Assembly (NCBI GenBank): GCA_937880175.1
Contig: CALFLO010000094.1
Location: 1 to 57,936 of the forward strand
Length of the DNA: 57,936 bases
Source of the DNA: an uncultured Gluconobacter sp.
Lineage (GTDB): Bacteria > Pseudomonadota > Alphaproteobacteria > Acetobacterales > Acetobacteraceae
Direction of reading: 5' to 3'
The notes below the pieces were generated by a model that saw only the letters and a program-made list of their open reading frames with translations, was not told where the DNA came from and searched no databases. Positions 7,954-17,800 of this stretch are shown piece after piece; the stretch's first letter is position 1; each line of letters begins with the position of its first letter. The translations under genes were made by a program, and so were the position numbers.

Positions 7954-8841
7954 ATGCTTGATTGCGCTGTCATCACCAGAAATGATCGCTTCTGGCTCCC
8001 CCAGTCTGTTTCCATACAGATGATCAGAAAGGTTATGCGTCTGACGCGTGATTTCACACTCACCTCAGAACTGCTTGGGGTCACTATTGAGGAAGCTGAA
8101 ACCGCGTATGAAGGCTGGGACAAAGCGCCCGTCATGCATGGCTACCGGGTGCCGGATCGTCAAAAGGCATGGCAAAGAGACGAGCTTATTATTCTCGGTC
8201 AAATGTGGAACAGAGGCGAACAGGCGGGGGAGATTGCCAAAAAACTGAAGCGCTCCCGTTCCAGTGTTTCTGGAAAACGTCGCGCATTGGGACTTCCTGC
8301 CCGTACACAAATCTCTCGTGAGACAGCAGAAAAACACAATAAAGAATTACGCAATAGCGCTCTCAAATCTAACAAAAAAACCTTGCTGACCTGGGCACAG
8401 GCCAGTGTTCTCACACGCAAAGAATTGCGAGGTCGGACCTATCGTGTGCGCTGCTGCAGAAATCTTGTGACAATCACCTGCAACAAAAGATCGGACAAAA
8501 CGCGCTGGAACGAGGCAGCAAACATTGAATGCGCCAATCGTTATTTTGCCCTTCAGAGCCATCATATCATCGCTAAGGATTTTCTCCTCACATCAGACGC
8601 CATCAGGTCTCATGCTAGCCTGGAAGAGTGCATCCCTGAATCCAGACGTAAGAAACTGGATTACTTTATCTACGAAAATGCGATCTCTTATATTCAATCG
8701 CGAGGCATTTTCCGTCGGGATTGCAACGTCATGGAAGGGGCACGTTTCTGGACGAATAGCAAATTGCGTCGAATCAGCCGTCGTGCCCGGAACTCCCGCC
8801 GTTTGCGTGGCCTCGTGGCCGCATATGATCTTGCTGCTTAA
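7954..8841 (+). CDS. GcrA-like DNA-binding protein
   Basis: A 295-residue, strongly basic protein. Residues about 72-118 (WQRDELIILGQMWNRGEQAG then EIAKKLKRSRSSVSGKRRALGL) match the layout of the GcrA N-terminal Myb/SANT-like helix-turn-helix: W at the start, a middle G-x-x-x-x-x-IA-x-x-L, and a recognition helix with S-V-x-G-K. GcrA is an alphaproteobacterial cell-cycle regulator of about 170 residues. Here the module is followed by a ~170-residue basic extension rich in Arg that I do not recognise. It is encoded just before the DotI-DotH-DotG operon and after a palindrome-rich gap. A transcriptional role is likely; the target is unknown. Confidence 0.65.
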   Translation: MLDCAVITRNDRFWLPQSVSIQMIRKVMRLTRDFTLTSELLGVTIEEAETAYEGWDKAPVMHGYRVPDRQKAWQRDELIILGQMWNRGEQAGEIAKKLKRSRSSVSGKRRALGLPARTQISRETAEKHNKELRNSALKSNKKTLLTWAQASVLTRKELRGRTYRVRCCRNLVTITCNKRSDKTRWNEAANIECANRYFALQSHHIIAKDFLLTSDAIRSHASLEECIPESRRKKLDYFIYENAISYIQSRGIFRRDCNVMEGARFWTNSKLRRISRRARNSRRLRGLVAAYDLAA

Positions 8842-8875
8842 AAAAATTTCGCAGAACTGAAAATTAAAGCATCTG

Positions 8876-8885
8876 GTCGCATCTG
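8876..8885 (+). promoter_or_regulatory. Plasmid regulon motif copy 3 (GTCGCATCTG)
   Basis: A degenerate copy that keeps GTCGCATC. It ends 45 bases before the 16-codon leader ORF and heads the DotI-DotH-DotG operon. Confidence 0.65.
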
Positions 8886-8929
8886 AAACTATCACGCTGT
8901 CCTCAGAATCATCTAGGAAGGACAGATCG

Positions 8930-8980
8930 ATGATAGGTCTAAATAGAATTGTCCGCGCCCTTGGGGGGTGGACGCTATGA
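8930..8980 (+). CDS. 16-residue leader peptide coupled to the DotI gene
   Basis: A short frame (MIGLNRIVRALGGWTL) starts at 8930, ten bases after an excellent Shine-Dalgarno (AGGAAGG, 8915-8921). It ends in TGA overlapping the DotI ATG (ATGA, 8977-8980). The ribosome-binding site serves this frame rather than DotI directly, so translation of DotI is probably coupled to it. It may be a real micropeptide or only a coupling leader. Confidence 0.5.
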   Translation: MIGLNRIVRALGGWTL

Positions 8981-9612
8981 AAAGTCGGAAACAGGCCATT
9001 CTCCGGCGTCTCAGTGACCCGGATTTTCAGGGACGTGTTGTTGAAAGATCATTGTGGGTAAATATTACTCTCAGTGCCCTGCTCACGGTGTTTGTTGTTC
9101 ATGATGTTTACATCTGGGCCAATCCACCACGCCCAAAGTTTTTCTATGTGGATGGACAAAACCCGCCGCGCCCCGCTGTGCCGTTGGATAGTCCTATATT
9201 GGGTCAGGACCAGCTCCTGTCGTGGGCTGTGCGATGGGGCATAGCACCCTATAACATCAACTATCGTGACTACCCGTCGCAGCTAAACACTGCCGGAGCG
9301 CATTACACTATTGATGGATGGAACAGTTTCGCTCGATCTTTTATTCAGGCAGGTAATCTTGATAAGCTGAAACAGGCAAAATTACTATGCTTTGCTCAGC
9401 CGACACGTGCTGCGACTATTCGTGACCAGAAAATAGTGAACGGACGCGCGCACTACGTGGTCCAGTTTCCTTTCATTCAGACGTGCGAAAACGTCAACCA
9501 GCAGAATACCCAAACTCTGATGGCGACCATGATCATAGATCGTGTTGACGATATGGATCATCCCGATGGGCTAGCCATAAGCCAACTGGTTGTCGGGCCT
9601 CTGAGGAACTAA
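8977..9612 (+). CDS. traM: DotI/IcmL/TraM inner-membrane core protein
   Basis: The 211-residue protein has a short basic cytoplasmic head, one transmembrane segment at about residues 27-45 (LWVNITLSALLTVFVVHDVY) and a periplasmic alpha/beta domain. This is the DotI/IcmL/TraM layout; the family forms a ring in the inner membrane of type IVB systems and has a VirB8-like periplasmic fold. ATG at 8977 was chosen over a GTG at 8968 because it overlaps the leader stop. DotH follows after 4 bases and then DotG, the conserved order of IncI and Legionella systems. Confidence 0.88.
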   Translation: MKSRKQAILRRLSDPDFQGRVVERSLWVNITLSALLTVFVVHDVYIWANPPRPKFFYVDGQNPPRPAVPLDSPILGQDQLLSWAVRWGIAPYNINYRDYPSQLNTAGAHYTIDGWNSFARSFIQAGNLDKLKQAKLLCFAQPTRAATIRDQKIVNGRAHYVVQFPFIQTCENVNQQNTQTLMATMIIDRVDDMDHPDGLAISQLVVGPLRN

Positions 9613-9616
9613 TCCC

Positions 9617-10597
9617 ATGAAATTAATCAGAAATATCCTCATTCTTCCGTTTGCCCTCCTCCCTATGGCAGCCCACGCCCAGAACGTGCCAGCCAGCCAA
9701 TCTGCACAGATCAATGGCATGCCAGACCAGGATCAGTTGGCACGCCAACAGGCTGAACGTGAGGCAATTCCGTTGACACCAGAGGAGATTATGAGGCTTG
9801 GCAAGCGTCTAAAAGAAGTCGATCGCGCACAGGAATCTGTTCAGACTGAGATGGCTAGTCCGAACGTAAGACCGGCCATTCGTGTCTCTTTCCAACCAGG
9901 CCAGCAAACAAGCATCATTTTCACAGCTAAAGGATATCCGACAGCAATATCGTTTGTAGACCGCACGGGACAACCCTGGCCGATTGCATGGAATCTCGGT
10001 AGTATGACGGCGAATGCTTCAGGTGGTACCAACTGTGGTGCGTCTGCCAACGGATCTTCAGAGAAGTCTGGTTCTCCGGCCGTCCAAACATCAGGCTTTT
10101 ACGTTTGCGTTCCCTATAAAGGCAGCAATACGATTAACATTCAACCGCTGTCGCTGCAGCCTCGCGGGGGGTTGTTGGTCACTCTAAAGGATGCCCCAAA
10201 ACCTATTTCCTTTCTTTTGCTGGCTGGTCGCGGGTCCTATGATGACAACCTGACTGTCCGTGTCGCTGGCGATGGTCCCAACGCAAAAGTTGAAATTGAT
10301 ACCCGACCAGGTGCTCCCGCTACAGGAGACCCCTATCTCAATGCGATGTTAAGCGGCATTGCACCAGCCGCGGCAGTTCCCTTAAGCGTTGAAGGTGTTT
10401 CCCCCGACGACGTTCGAGCGTGGAAAATTGGCAACGAAATGTACCTGAGAACCAAGCTCGTTCTTATGACACCTGCATGGGATAGTTCGGAGCATGGTGA
10501 AGGTGGTTACACCATCTATGCGTTTCATGAGACGCCCTATGTTCTGCTGTCAGATTCAGGTCGCACCGTTTCGGCCAGTATTCGGGAGGCTCAGTAA
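9617..10597 (+). CDS. traN: DotH/IcmK/TraN outer-membrane core protein
   Basis: A 326-residue exported protein with a signal peptide (MKLIRNILILPFALLPMAAHAQ, cleavage after AHA). A helical, Gln/Arg-rich segment (about 30-85) precedes a beta-rich C-terminal domain. Size, export signal and position between DotI and DotG identify it as DotH/IcmK (TraN in IncI). DotH is the core ring protein comparable in role to VirB9, assembled with lipoproteins DotC and DotD. Its stop overlaps the start of DotG (TAATG at 10597). Confidence 0.85.
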   Translation: MKLIRNILILPFALLPMAAHAQNVPASQSAQINGMPDQDQLARQQAEREAIPLTPEEIMRLGKRLKEVDRAQESVQTEMASPNVRPAIRVSFQPGQQTSIIFTAKGYPTAISFVDRTGQPWPIAWNLGSMTANASGGTNCGASANGSSEKSGSPAVQTSGFYVCVPYKGSNTINIQPLSLQPRGGLLVTLKDAPKPISFLLLAGRGSYDDNLTVRVAGDGPNAKVEIDTRPGAPATGDPYLNAMLSGIAPAAAVPLSVEGVSPDDVRAWKIGNEMYLRTKLVLMTPAWDSSEHGEGGYTIYAFHETPYVLLSDSGRTVSASIREAQ

Positions 10598-11832
10598 TGT
10601 CTTTCAACTTCAAACAGATCAAATTCAGACACATCCTTAGCCGAGCTGGAGAAGGTGGTAATCGTCGGCTATTCATAATTGGCGGCAGCGTTGCTTCTTT
10701 AATCATCGTCGTACTGGCCGTAAGTTCCATTCATCACCGGGAAATGCCGCAGTCCAGTGCGGGTGTAACGCAAACCATTAACCCGTTGCCTGGTGGCCTC
10801 AACGCGACACCCAAACAGGAGCAACTGCGACGCGAAGAGATTGAGGACAGTGCTCGCACTGCCCAAAAGACTGGGAACTCTTACACTCCTGACTTTGCAC
10901 CAGGAAAGTCAGTAACCCCGCCTGAGCCAATCCATGAAGTGGGAGAGGAAGATGATCCCTCAATGGCGAAACGCCTGCCCACTCCTCCTGCTCAGGTTGC
11001 ACCCACACCCACTCAGGCACCTGTCCAGACCGCGCCCGCCTATGCTGTAGCGCCATCATCCGACGGTCAGGGACCCAACCCAGCTATAGCAAAGTATGTG
11101 GGTGCCATGAACGCACTCCGAAGTCGTATGGTGGGACACGTTCCTGTCACTTCCGTGATGTACACTCAGGAGGATCTGACGGCTAAAAACGATGCTACCG
11201 ATAGCAGCAAAAACGACAAATCATCAACCAGCACTCTTTCTCAGTCTGCAAGCAACTCGGTTGTGTCCAAAAATCATGTGCTGATCCCCGCAGGTCGAGG
11301 GATTTATGCTCACACCGTAACCGCGACAAACAGCGATCTGAATGGTGATATTGTACTGGAAGCGGATTCCGGTCCGATTGCGGGCGACAGAATGATAGCT
11401 TCCGTCTCACGTGCAGGCTGCCATATGAATCGTTTGGTGCTGTCAGTCAGAACTGTTTACCACAAAGGTGACCCACTCACTGTAACCGGGATGGTCGTAG
11501 CACCTAAAACAATGGAGGCTGCTGTTGCGTCCAGCGTTGATCAACTCTACGTCGAACGCTTCATACTTCCAGGGGCCGCCGCCCTTGTTCAAGGTCTCGG
11601 GTCGGCCCTTGAAACAACATCGAATACCGTTGGTTCAATCGGTGGACTGGGTAACGTCAATTACGTCGAACGCCTCAATTTTCCACAGCAACTTGGTGTC
11701 GCGGCCGGACAGGCTGCTAGCCAGGTTAATAGTGCCTTGATGCAACAGATGCCAACGCAGCCCAGAGTTAATATGGCAGCAAATGTCAGTGTTGGTGTCG
11801 TGTTTACAACCAACGTTGAAACAAAAAACTAA
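10597..11832 (+). CDS. traO: DotG/IcmE/TraO core-channel protein (VirB10-like C-terminus)
   Basis: The 411-residue protein spans the envelope. It has a basic cytoplasmic N-terminus, one transmembrane helix at about residues 27-46 (LFIIGGSVASLIIVVLAVSS), a Pro/Thr/Gln-rich periplasmic linker to about 160, and a TrbI/VirB10-like beta domain from about 225 (HVLIPAGRGIYAHTVTATNS, then GDIVLEADSGPIAGDRMIAS). Its length is close to plasmid TraO and far shorter than Legionella DotG, which carries a long repeat region. It should link inner and outer membrane rings and close the operon begun by motif copy 3. Confidence 0.87.
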   Translation: MSFNFKQIKFRHILSRAGEGGNRRLFIIGGSVASLIIVVLAVSSIHHREMPQSSAGVTQTINPLPGGLNATPKQEQLRREEIEDSARTAQKTGNSYTPDFAPGKSVTPPEPIHEVGEEDDPSMAKRLPTPPAQVAPTPTQAPVQTAPAYAVAPSSDGQGPNPAIAKYVGAMNALRSRMVGHVPVTSVMYTQEDLTAKNDATDSSKNDKSSTSTLSQSASNSVVSKNHVLIPAGRGIYAHTVTATNSDLNGDIVLEADSGPIAGDRMIASVSRAGCHMNRLVLSVRTVYHKGDPLTVTGMVVAPKTMEAAVASSVDQLYVERFILPGAAALVQGLGSALETTSNTVGSIGGLGNVNYVERLNFPQQLGVAAGQAASQVNSALMQQMPTQPRVNMAANVSVGVVFTTNVETKN

Positions 11833-11851
11833 ATCCGTTTTTTTTAAACTC

Positions 11852-11862
11852 GTCGCATCATG
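11852..11862 (+). promoter_or_regulatory. Plasmid regulon motif copy 4 in a perfect 14-bp palindrome
   Basis: The core GTCGCATCATG extends to CGCATCATGATGCG (11854-11867), a perfect palindrome, preceded by a T8 tract and AAACTC. It ends 45 bases before the TraP ATG. This is the most symmetric copy and suggests a dimeric DNA-binding protein. Confidence 0.8.
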
Positions 11863-11906
11863 ATGCGTGATCCTGTCCCTAGTCTTCACATACAAAGGAC
11901 AGGATC

Positions 11907-13085
11907 ATGTCAGCAGAACCCCGTCAGACTGCATTTCCGCAGGATGACACCGGAACAATCCGGCACTTACGTCCACAAAATCAACAAACCGCATCCGAAC
12001 CCTCAGAGCAGGCTGCCTCTGAGAAAGAACAGGACCAGATAGCAGACGCTATCCCAGACAATTCTGGGCAGGCGGAAGCAAAGAAAAAACTGCCCGATAA
12101 ACGTCTCCTTATGGGAGGAGCTGCTTCTGGGGCTTTATTGCTACTTTTCGGCGGTTGGTGGGCTTTTCATTCCAGTCCCAGCACCTTGCCGCCAGTCGGA
12201 CAGGAAGTCGGTATAACCGTCCAAACGCTGCCAGCCCCACCCGTGCAGCAGAAACACCAACCTGCCCCACACTCTCAGCCGCCGGTTCATGTACCCAGTC
12301 GTCAGGAAATAGCTGAAGCTAAACAGGCTCCACCGACTGATGATCTCAGCGCAATGATCGCGGCCGGACCACATCCGAAAACCGTACAAAACACACCGGC
12401 ACCGCCCCAGTCGCCTCCCGTACAGTCACGCGAGACAGAACAAGCAGCGGCAGTTGATCCAGTCTCCCCACCAACTCCTTTGACACCACAAACAGCAACG
12501 GAGACAGCACGTCACCTGATTGCAGCTCCCATGAGCTCAAAGGATCAGATTGATGTCTTACAATTGGTGACGATGGAAGCAGCCCTCGTCCAAAATACGC
12601 GGACAGAAATGCGTTCTCTCCGTCAGGAACTGCAGCAAGAGCGTGCTGAGGCCCAAAAAGCCCGCGCGGATTTTACCCGACGCCTCGCACTGCTTGAAGC
12701 CAGAAAAGCTGTCGCAGACGCGACGGATATTCCCAATCAGGCAAGAGAAACCGCCGCTGATCAGGCCAAGCGTGCTTTAGCCACTGCCATGAATAATCAG
12801 CAAAATAGCCCACCACCTCCTTCCGCAAGCCCGACCTCTCTGCCGGAACACCTAACTGCGGTCTCTGAACAACCCCGACCAAACCATAACTGGGTACCGC
12901 GCTACCGCATTGTTTCTGCATCTCCCTTGTTGGGTATGGTTCAGGATGATAACGCACCATCTGGTGAGCAAAGCCAGTACGAAGTTGAGCCGGGAACAAA
13001 TTTGCGAGGCTATGGTGTCGTTAAATCTATTTATCAGGCTGGTACCAACTGGGTGATCAAAACTGATCATGGTCTGATTAATTGA
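11907..13085 (+). CDS. traP: TraP-like bitopic membrane protein
   Basis: This 392-residue protein has a hydrophilic acidic/Gln-rich head, one membrane segment at about 69-88 (LLMGGAASGALLLLFGGWWA), a long Pro/Gln-rich linker, a coiled coil at about 225-285 (heptad-like LRQELQQERAEAQKARADFT) and a small C-terminal beta domain (YRIVSASPLLGMVQD, then PGTNLRGYGVVKSI). This arrangement and its place after DotG correspond to TraP of IncI plasmids. It heads its own unit behind motif copy 4, and TraQ follows after ten bases. A periplasmic scaffold role is inferred. Confidence 0.75.
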   Translation: MSAEPRQTAFPQDDTGTIRHLRPQNQQTASEPSEQAASEKEQDQIADAIPDNSGQAEAKKKLPDKRLLMGGAASGALLLLFGGWWAFHSSPSTLPPVGQEVGITVQTLPAPPVQQKHQPAPHSQPPVHVPSRQEIAEAKQAPPTDDLSAMIAAGPHPKTVQNTPAPPQSPPVQSRETEQAAAVDPVSPPTPLTPQTATETARHLIAAPMSSKDQIDVLQLVTMEAALVQNTRTEMRSLRQELQQERAEAQKARADFTRRLALLEARKAVADATDIPNQARETAADQAKRALATAMNNQQNSPPPPSASPTSLPEHLTAVSEQPRPNHNWVPRYRIVSASPLLGMVQDDNAPSGEQSQYEVEPGTNLRGYGVVKSIYQAGTNWVIKTDHGLIN

Positions 13086-13095
13086 GGAGATAGAC

Positions 13096-13632
13096 GTGGA
13101 AGGTCTCGTCAATTTCCTAAACGATATTGCCATCGCGGGTTCATGGCTCTTGCCTACGGCGTGCTATATCGCCGCGTGTATGAGCTTTATCTATGCTGTC
13201 TGGGGTTTGTGGCAGCAGAGCCAGCCACAAAACCCGTTTGTCGGTAAACCATGGGTCCCCTATGTTGCCCTGGTTTTATCCGGGGCCTTTGCCGCTTTTG
13301 ACCGCATTCTGACAAAGGCTGCAAAGTCAGCCAGACTGGACATGCAGGTCAGCCTGAACTCATCATCGCCCACGGGCTATACGGGCAACACTTCTCCTAT
13401 TTCCGGGGCAGGTCCTCATGATGCCATCTTGCAGATTGTTAAGGAATTTTCACTCTTTTTCCAGACATTTGGGGCATGGGTCGCGTTCTTTGCCCTGATC
13501 TCCTGGCAAGGAGCGATGACCGGCAAGAACAATCGTACCAAGCTTGGCTTGCTGTGTCAGTTCGCCCTTGGTGTCGTTCTGCTTAACCCGGTCAAAGAAG
13601 CGAATTGGTTACTGAGCTACTGGCCACACTGA
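13096..13632 (+). CDS. traQ: TraQ-like (IcmC/DotE-IcmD/DotP type) membrane protein
   Basis: A 178-residue protein with about four hydrophobic segments (near residues 17-38, 52-70, 115-135, 150-168). It starts with GTG at 13096 behind GAGGAGA, which decides the start. Small multi-pass proteins of this size occur in this position in IncI systems (TraQ, TraR) and correspond to Legionella IcmC/DotE, IcmD/DotP and DotV. It forms a two-gene unit with TraP. The exact family member cannot be fixed by eye. Confidence 0.7.
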   Translation: MEGLVNFLNDIAIAGSWLLPTACYIAACMSFIYAVWGLWQQSQPQNPFVGKPWVPYVALVLSGAFAAFDRILTKAAKSARLDMQVSLNSSSPTGYTGNTSPISGAGPHDAILQIVKEFSLFFQTFGAWVAFFALISWQGAMTGKNNRTKLGLLCQFALGVVLLNPVKEANWLLSYWPH

Positions 13633-13654
13633 CGGATCAGAAACTCTATTTCTC

Positions 13655-13665
13655 GTCGCATCATG
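13655..13665 (+). promoter_or_regulatory. Plasmid regulon motif copy 5 (GTCGCATCATG)
   Basis: Exact copy, preceded by CTATTTCTC. It ends 61 bases before the TraR-like ATG at 13726 and starts the TraR-IcmJ-DotO unit. Confidence 0.78.
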
Positions 13666-13725
13666 AACAGATTTAATCGCCATTGGGGCAAAAACCCTTA
13701 TGTCATGACACTTGGAGTTACTCTT

Positions 13726-14172
13726 ATGAACTCTCTTACCGTTAAAAATGAAAAGGCTCCTCAGTCCATCATCGTACGGTCCACCCGTCTGGCCGCTATC
13801 AGCGGCACGACATCGATGCTTGCAGCAACCCACGCGATGGCACAGGCCGTCCAACCGACAGGTGATGGTCTCGGCAAGCAGATTCAGGCCATGTCTCAGG
13901 AAGGCCTAACGACCGGCGGCACAGTAGCAGCTGCAGTAATGTATGTGCTGGCTTTTGTCTGCTTCATTGCTGGTGTGTGGGCTCTGTGGGAGAGCCGCAA
14001 TCAGCAGACCCGTAGTCCCGGAAAGATTGGTATGGGAATTGCCGGACTTGTGCTCTGCGGTCTGTTTGCGACCGGCCCGAAGTGGATCAATAAAGCTGCC
14101 AATACGGCTTCTGGTGGTCAGGCTACAGTGGGTACCAGTGCTCAGGCATACCAGTTCACGGGTGGCAACTGA
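13726..14172 (+). CDS. traR: TraR-like small membrane protein (IcmD/DotP type)
   Basis: 148 residues with a probable signal (AISGTTSMLAATHAMAQA, about 25-42) followed by two transmembrane helices (about 64-86 and 100-120). The ATG at 13726 has GGAG nine bases upstream; the longer in-frame start at 13663 lies inside the motif and was rejected. It resembles the TraR/IcmD group of small, processed inner-membrane proteins. It is the first gene of a unit continuing with IcmJ and DotO. Confidence 0.7.
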   Translation: MNSLTVKNEKAPQSIIVRSTRLAAISGTTSMLAATHAMAQAVQPTGDGLGKQIQAMSQEGLTTGGTVAAAVMYVLAFVCFIAGVWALWESRNQQTRSPGKIGMGIAGLVLCGLFATGPKWINKAANTASGGQATVGTSAQAYQFTGGN

Positions 14173-14181
14173 GGCTTAAAA

Positions 14182-14814
14182 ATGACACAGCCGGTTTTCC
14201 GCCTTAGCGTGCAGCCTTACAGAGAAATACCGCCTCTTAAGGCGGAAGCCGGCACCGGCACCTCGACATGTGCGTGCTGTGGCCTTCCTGACAGCGGGGT
14301 CAGTTTTTCCTGGCGTGGAACAGACACACGCATATGCCATGTCTGTAATCTGCTGCAATCACTGAACCGTCCGACAATTGACCGGGAAGCTCTTTTGATC
14401 TGGTGTCCAGAACTCGATCAGAGACAGGTTTCCGCCCTCGCAGCACATGCCCATCTTGCCCTCTACCGTGCTAGCGGTCGGAAACCCAGTGCGTGGGAAC
14501 AGAGTGTCACAGTTCTGGCAGAGGGCAGAGAACCCGGAATGTTACCGGCGGCTGGCGTGGCCGCGGCTCAGACACTCCGCACCTTGTTTGCCAGATCAGA
14601 CGAAGCATTCCGACGATTACAATCATCAGCTCCGTCTCACGTCAGTATTGCTATGCAGATTGCTGATATTTCCAGACAGGATGTGAAAGATGGTTTGGTT
14701 TTCTTGCTCGATAACCTGAAACTTTTGCCTTTGGGCCGTCTCTATGACGGGCCTGATGACATCTACCCCGATATACTTGAAGCGCGCCTGCGCCTTCTTC
14801 CCCACAACTCCTGA
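14182..14814 (+). CDS. traT: IcmJ/DotN/TraT zinc-binding coupling-complex protein
   Basis: A 210-residue soluble protein with two CxxC-type pairs, C30/C33 (within CACCG) and C52/C55 (CHVC), as in IcmJ/DotN, which binds zinc and sits in the cytoplasmic type IV coupling complex with DotL and DotM. Length (Legionella IcmJ is near 208) and gene order (icmJ directly before icmB/dotO, as in Legionella) agree. Twelve bases separate it from DotO. Its expected partners are encoded near 21889 (DotM) and 23678 (DotL). Confidence 0.8.
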   Translation: MTQPVFRLSVQPYREIPPLKAEAGTGTSTCACCGLPDSGVSFSWRGTDTRICHVCNLLQSLNRPTIDREALLIWCPELDQRQVSALAAHAHLALYRASGRKPSAWEQSVTVLAEGREPGMLPAAGVAAAQTLRTLFARSDEAFRRLQSSAPSHVSIAMQIADISRQDVKDGLVFLLDNLKLLPLGRLYDGPDDIYPDILEARLRLLPHNS

Positions 14815-14826
14815 CAGGTTCAGATA

Positions 14827-17800
14827 ATGGCAGGCTACCTTTCCACTCTCCTTGCAGGCCTCAGCCTGTCTCTTCGGCAACCCCTACAGGCATTCTGTGA
14901 CGTTGAAACAACGCACGATGATCATCTGGTGACCAAGCGGGGTGAATATATTTCCGTGTTGCGCATTAACGGTTTGCGACGGATGTGTACCCGACAGGAA
15001 ATTGCCGAGTTGGCAGAACAACAGCGGATTGAACTGCAGGGAGTGCTTGAAGAAAAAGGACATGCTCTTGTCGGGTGGTACTTATCAGACCCCGACACTG
15101 CTCTGCAGGAAATTGATCAGCTTTGTCTCCGATCCTGTCGTGCTATTGCCATCAGGCAGGGTCTTGATCTCAATGATCTTCTTGGTGAACGCAGCAAGCG
15201 TTGGCCGAATGTCATGCGCTCAGAAGTAGCATATTATGTGCTTTGGACACGCAAAGGATTATTGAGCAGGGAGGAACGTAAGCAAGTTTCAGAAGAACAG
15301 GCAGCAACAGCCAAAGCTTTTCCAAATATCGGAGATACCCAACGCTTTGCACTACGCAGCGAAATCATGCTGGCACGGCACACTGCTGCTGTCCATCGCA
15401 TTGAAGGCGCTTTGAATGGTCTGGATATATCCTGCACACTGATCACCCCACACGACGCTCTACGCATCACCCGCGAAATTGTCTATCGCGAAACTGCTGC
15501 CTCAAAGTGGAAGCCCTCCCTGATTGGTGACCCACTTATGCCGCGCTTGCCTGATGATCCTGATGCAACAGGTCCTATGCCTGAAGGTGAACTTTGGCCA
15601 TCAATTCCTGATCAGGTTTTTCATTCGGATGCAGATACAATTGGTGGTCAACTGGTCAATATTGGCGACTATTGTTACGCTCCCGTGGACATGGAACTTG
15701 GCCCCGAAGATCCGCGCCCATTTTCGGAACTATCTGCAACCCTCGGTCGGAAGCGTATCCCGTGGCGCAGTGCGATGATTTTGGAAAGCGGTGGTGGAGC
15801 CGCCTTCGCCCTAAAGGAGGTTGGCGCAGGATTTCTGGCAATGCTACCGGGGAATGAAGATATCCGACGCTCATTTGCCGCGTTAAGGACAATGCGGGAA
15901 AAGCAGAACCACAATTCGGTCCGCATGCGTATGTCGGCCGCAACATGGGCTCCCATAGGTGAGGATGCCAAACTACGCCGACAGGCCTCAGCTTTATCAC
16001 AGGCTATTGAAGGTTGGGGCAACTGTAAGACAACACGAGTTAGCGGCGATCCATTGGAAGCGGCTATGGGTTCGGTGCCAACACTTTCTCTGGGCAGTAC
16101 GGCTAATCCTTCACTCGCACCTTTAGGCGATGCTTTTACCATGATGCCTTGGGCGCGGAGCGCATCACCATGGCAACAGGGAAGTATTCTTTTCCGCAGG
16201 CCCGATGGGTCAATCTGGCCATTCGATCCAACTGGTGGCGGCCTGCGGGAGGCGGTAGTTGACATCATTGTTGCTCCCCCTGGTGGTGGGAAAACCGTAA
16301 TAAGCAATACTATTAATCTTGGCCTGGTCCTAAGTTCAGCCGCTCTTTCAGGAAACGGCGCAAAATTACCGTTCATAGGGAAGGTGGATATCGGTCCAGG
16401 TGCACAGGGGTTTGTCTCATTACTGCAAGCTGCTCTGGGTCAAGAGCGCGCGCATGAAGCCGCTTATCTTAAGATGCAGAAAACCCAAGGATATGAAGTC
16501 AACGTCTTTGATCTGCAGTTGGGGCTAGAATACCCGCTCCCCCTTGAGCGAGTGTTCCTCGAAAACTTTATTTCACTCCTTGCGACCCCGCTCGGCAAAC
16601 CGCCGTTTGAAGGGATGGATCATCTTGTCCAGGACGTCATTGATGAAGCTTATAGGCTCTGCACTGACGTCTCAGGGGGAGAACCCAAGCTCTACCGGTC
16701 TGGGACGGAACCTCTGGTTGATGCTGCAATCCACCATCATAACCTGACACTTCCCCATCATGGGGGAATAGATGATCCGACTTGGTGGCGTGATGTCGTT
16801 AACGCCCTGATTGATGTCGGCGACTACCGGACTGCCGGCATCGCTCAGCGTCATGCTGTACCTGTCCTTCAGGATCTTCTGCGTGCTGCACGCACGCCTG
16901 AAATCTCAAAGCGGTATGAAAAGATCAAGATTGAAACCGGCGAAAGCCTAATTGACGTTTTTGACCGCTATATCATGAACGTTATTAAGAACTTCCCCAC
17001 CTTAGCAGCCCCTACACAGCTAGATATGGGTGACGCTCGTGTGATCATGATTGATCTCGCGGAAGTTGCCCCTAAAGGTTCAGCCGCCGCCGATCGTCAA
17101 ACCGCTTTGATGTATATGCTTGCCAGACACCTCATCGCACGAAACTTTTTCCTTCATCCAGAATATGCCGATGAACCGGTGATGCCTGCGAAAATGAGAG
17201 ACTATCATCTTGCTCGTTTCACTGAGATGAAAGAGGCCGTTAAACGGCTTGATTACGACGAATGGCATCGTGCTGAATCTGCTCCGCAAGTGGACGCACA
17301 GGCAGTACGTGATGCCCGTGAAGGTCGGAAACACGGTGTTCAGCTTGGTTTTATTTCTCAGCGCCCCCGTGATTTTTCCGATGATCTTATGGGACAAAGT
17401 ACGGGGCGCTGGGTTCTCAAAAAAGGGGACGGGAAAGACGCGGAACAGCTTATTTCTCGCTGGGAATTAACATCAGCTAGTGCTTGGGTTGTCAAAAATG
17501 CGCTGCCTGGTCCAGGCCGGAATGGCGCACCGTTCTTTTTGCAGCTGAATGCTGCTGAAGGGATGTATGAGGTACACCTAATTAATGTTCTTGGTCCTAT
17601 TGAGCTATGGAGCTTCAGCTCCACCCCAGGCGATACAGCGCTAAGGTCACGACTGTTTAAAGCCATAGGATCACAGATGGCATTGCGGTATCTTGCTGCG
17701 GTGTTTCCCGGCGGATCCGCAATGGGCGAAATCACGCGGCGACGCCATTCGCGCATTAACGAGACAGGGTTATCTGCTGAGGAGGCCGAAATAGGCGTGA

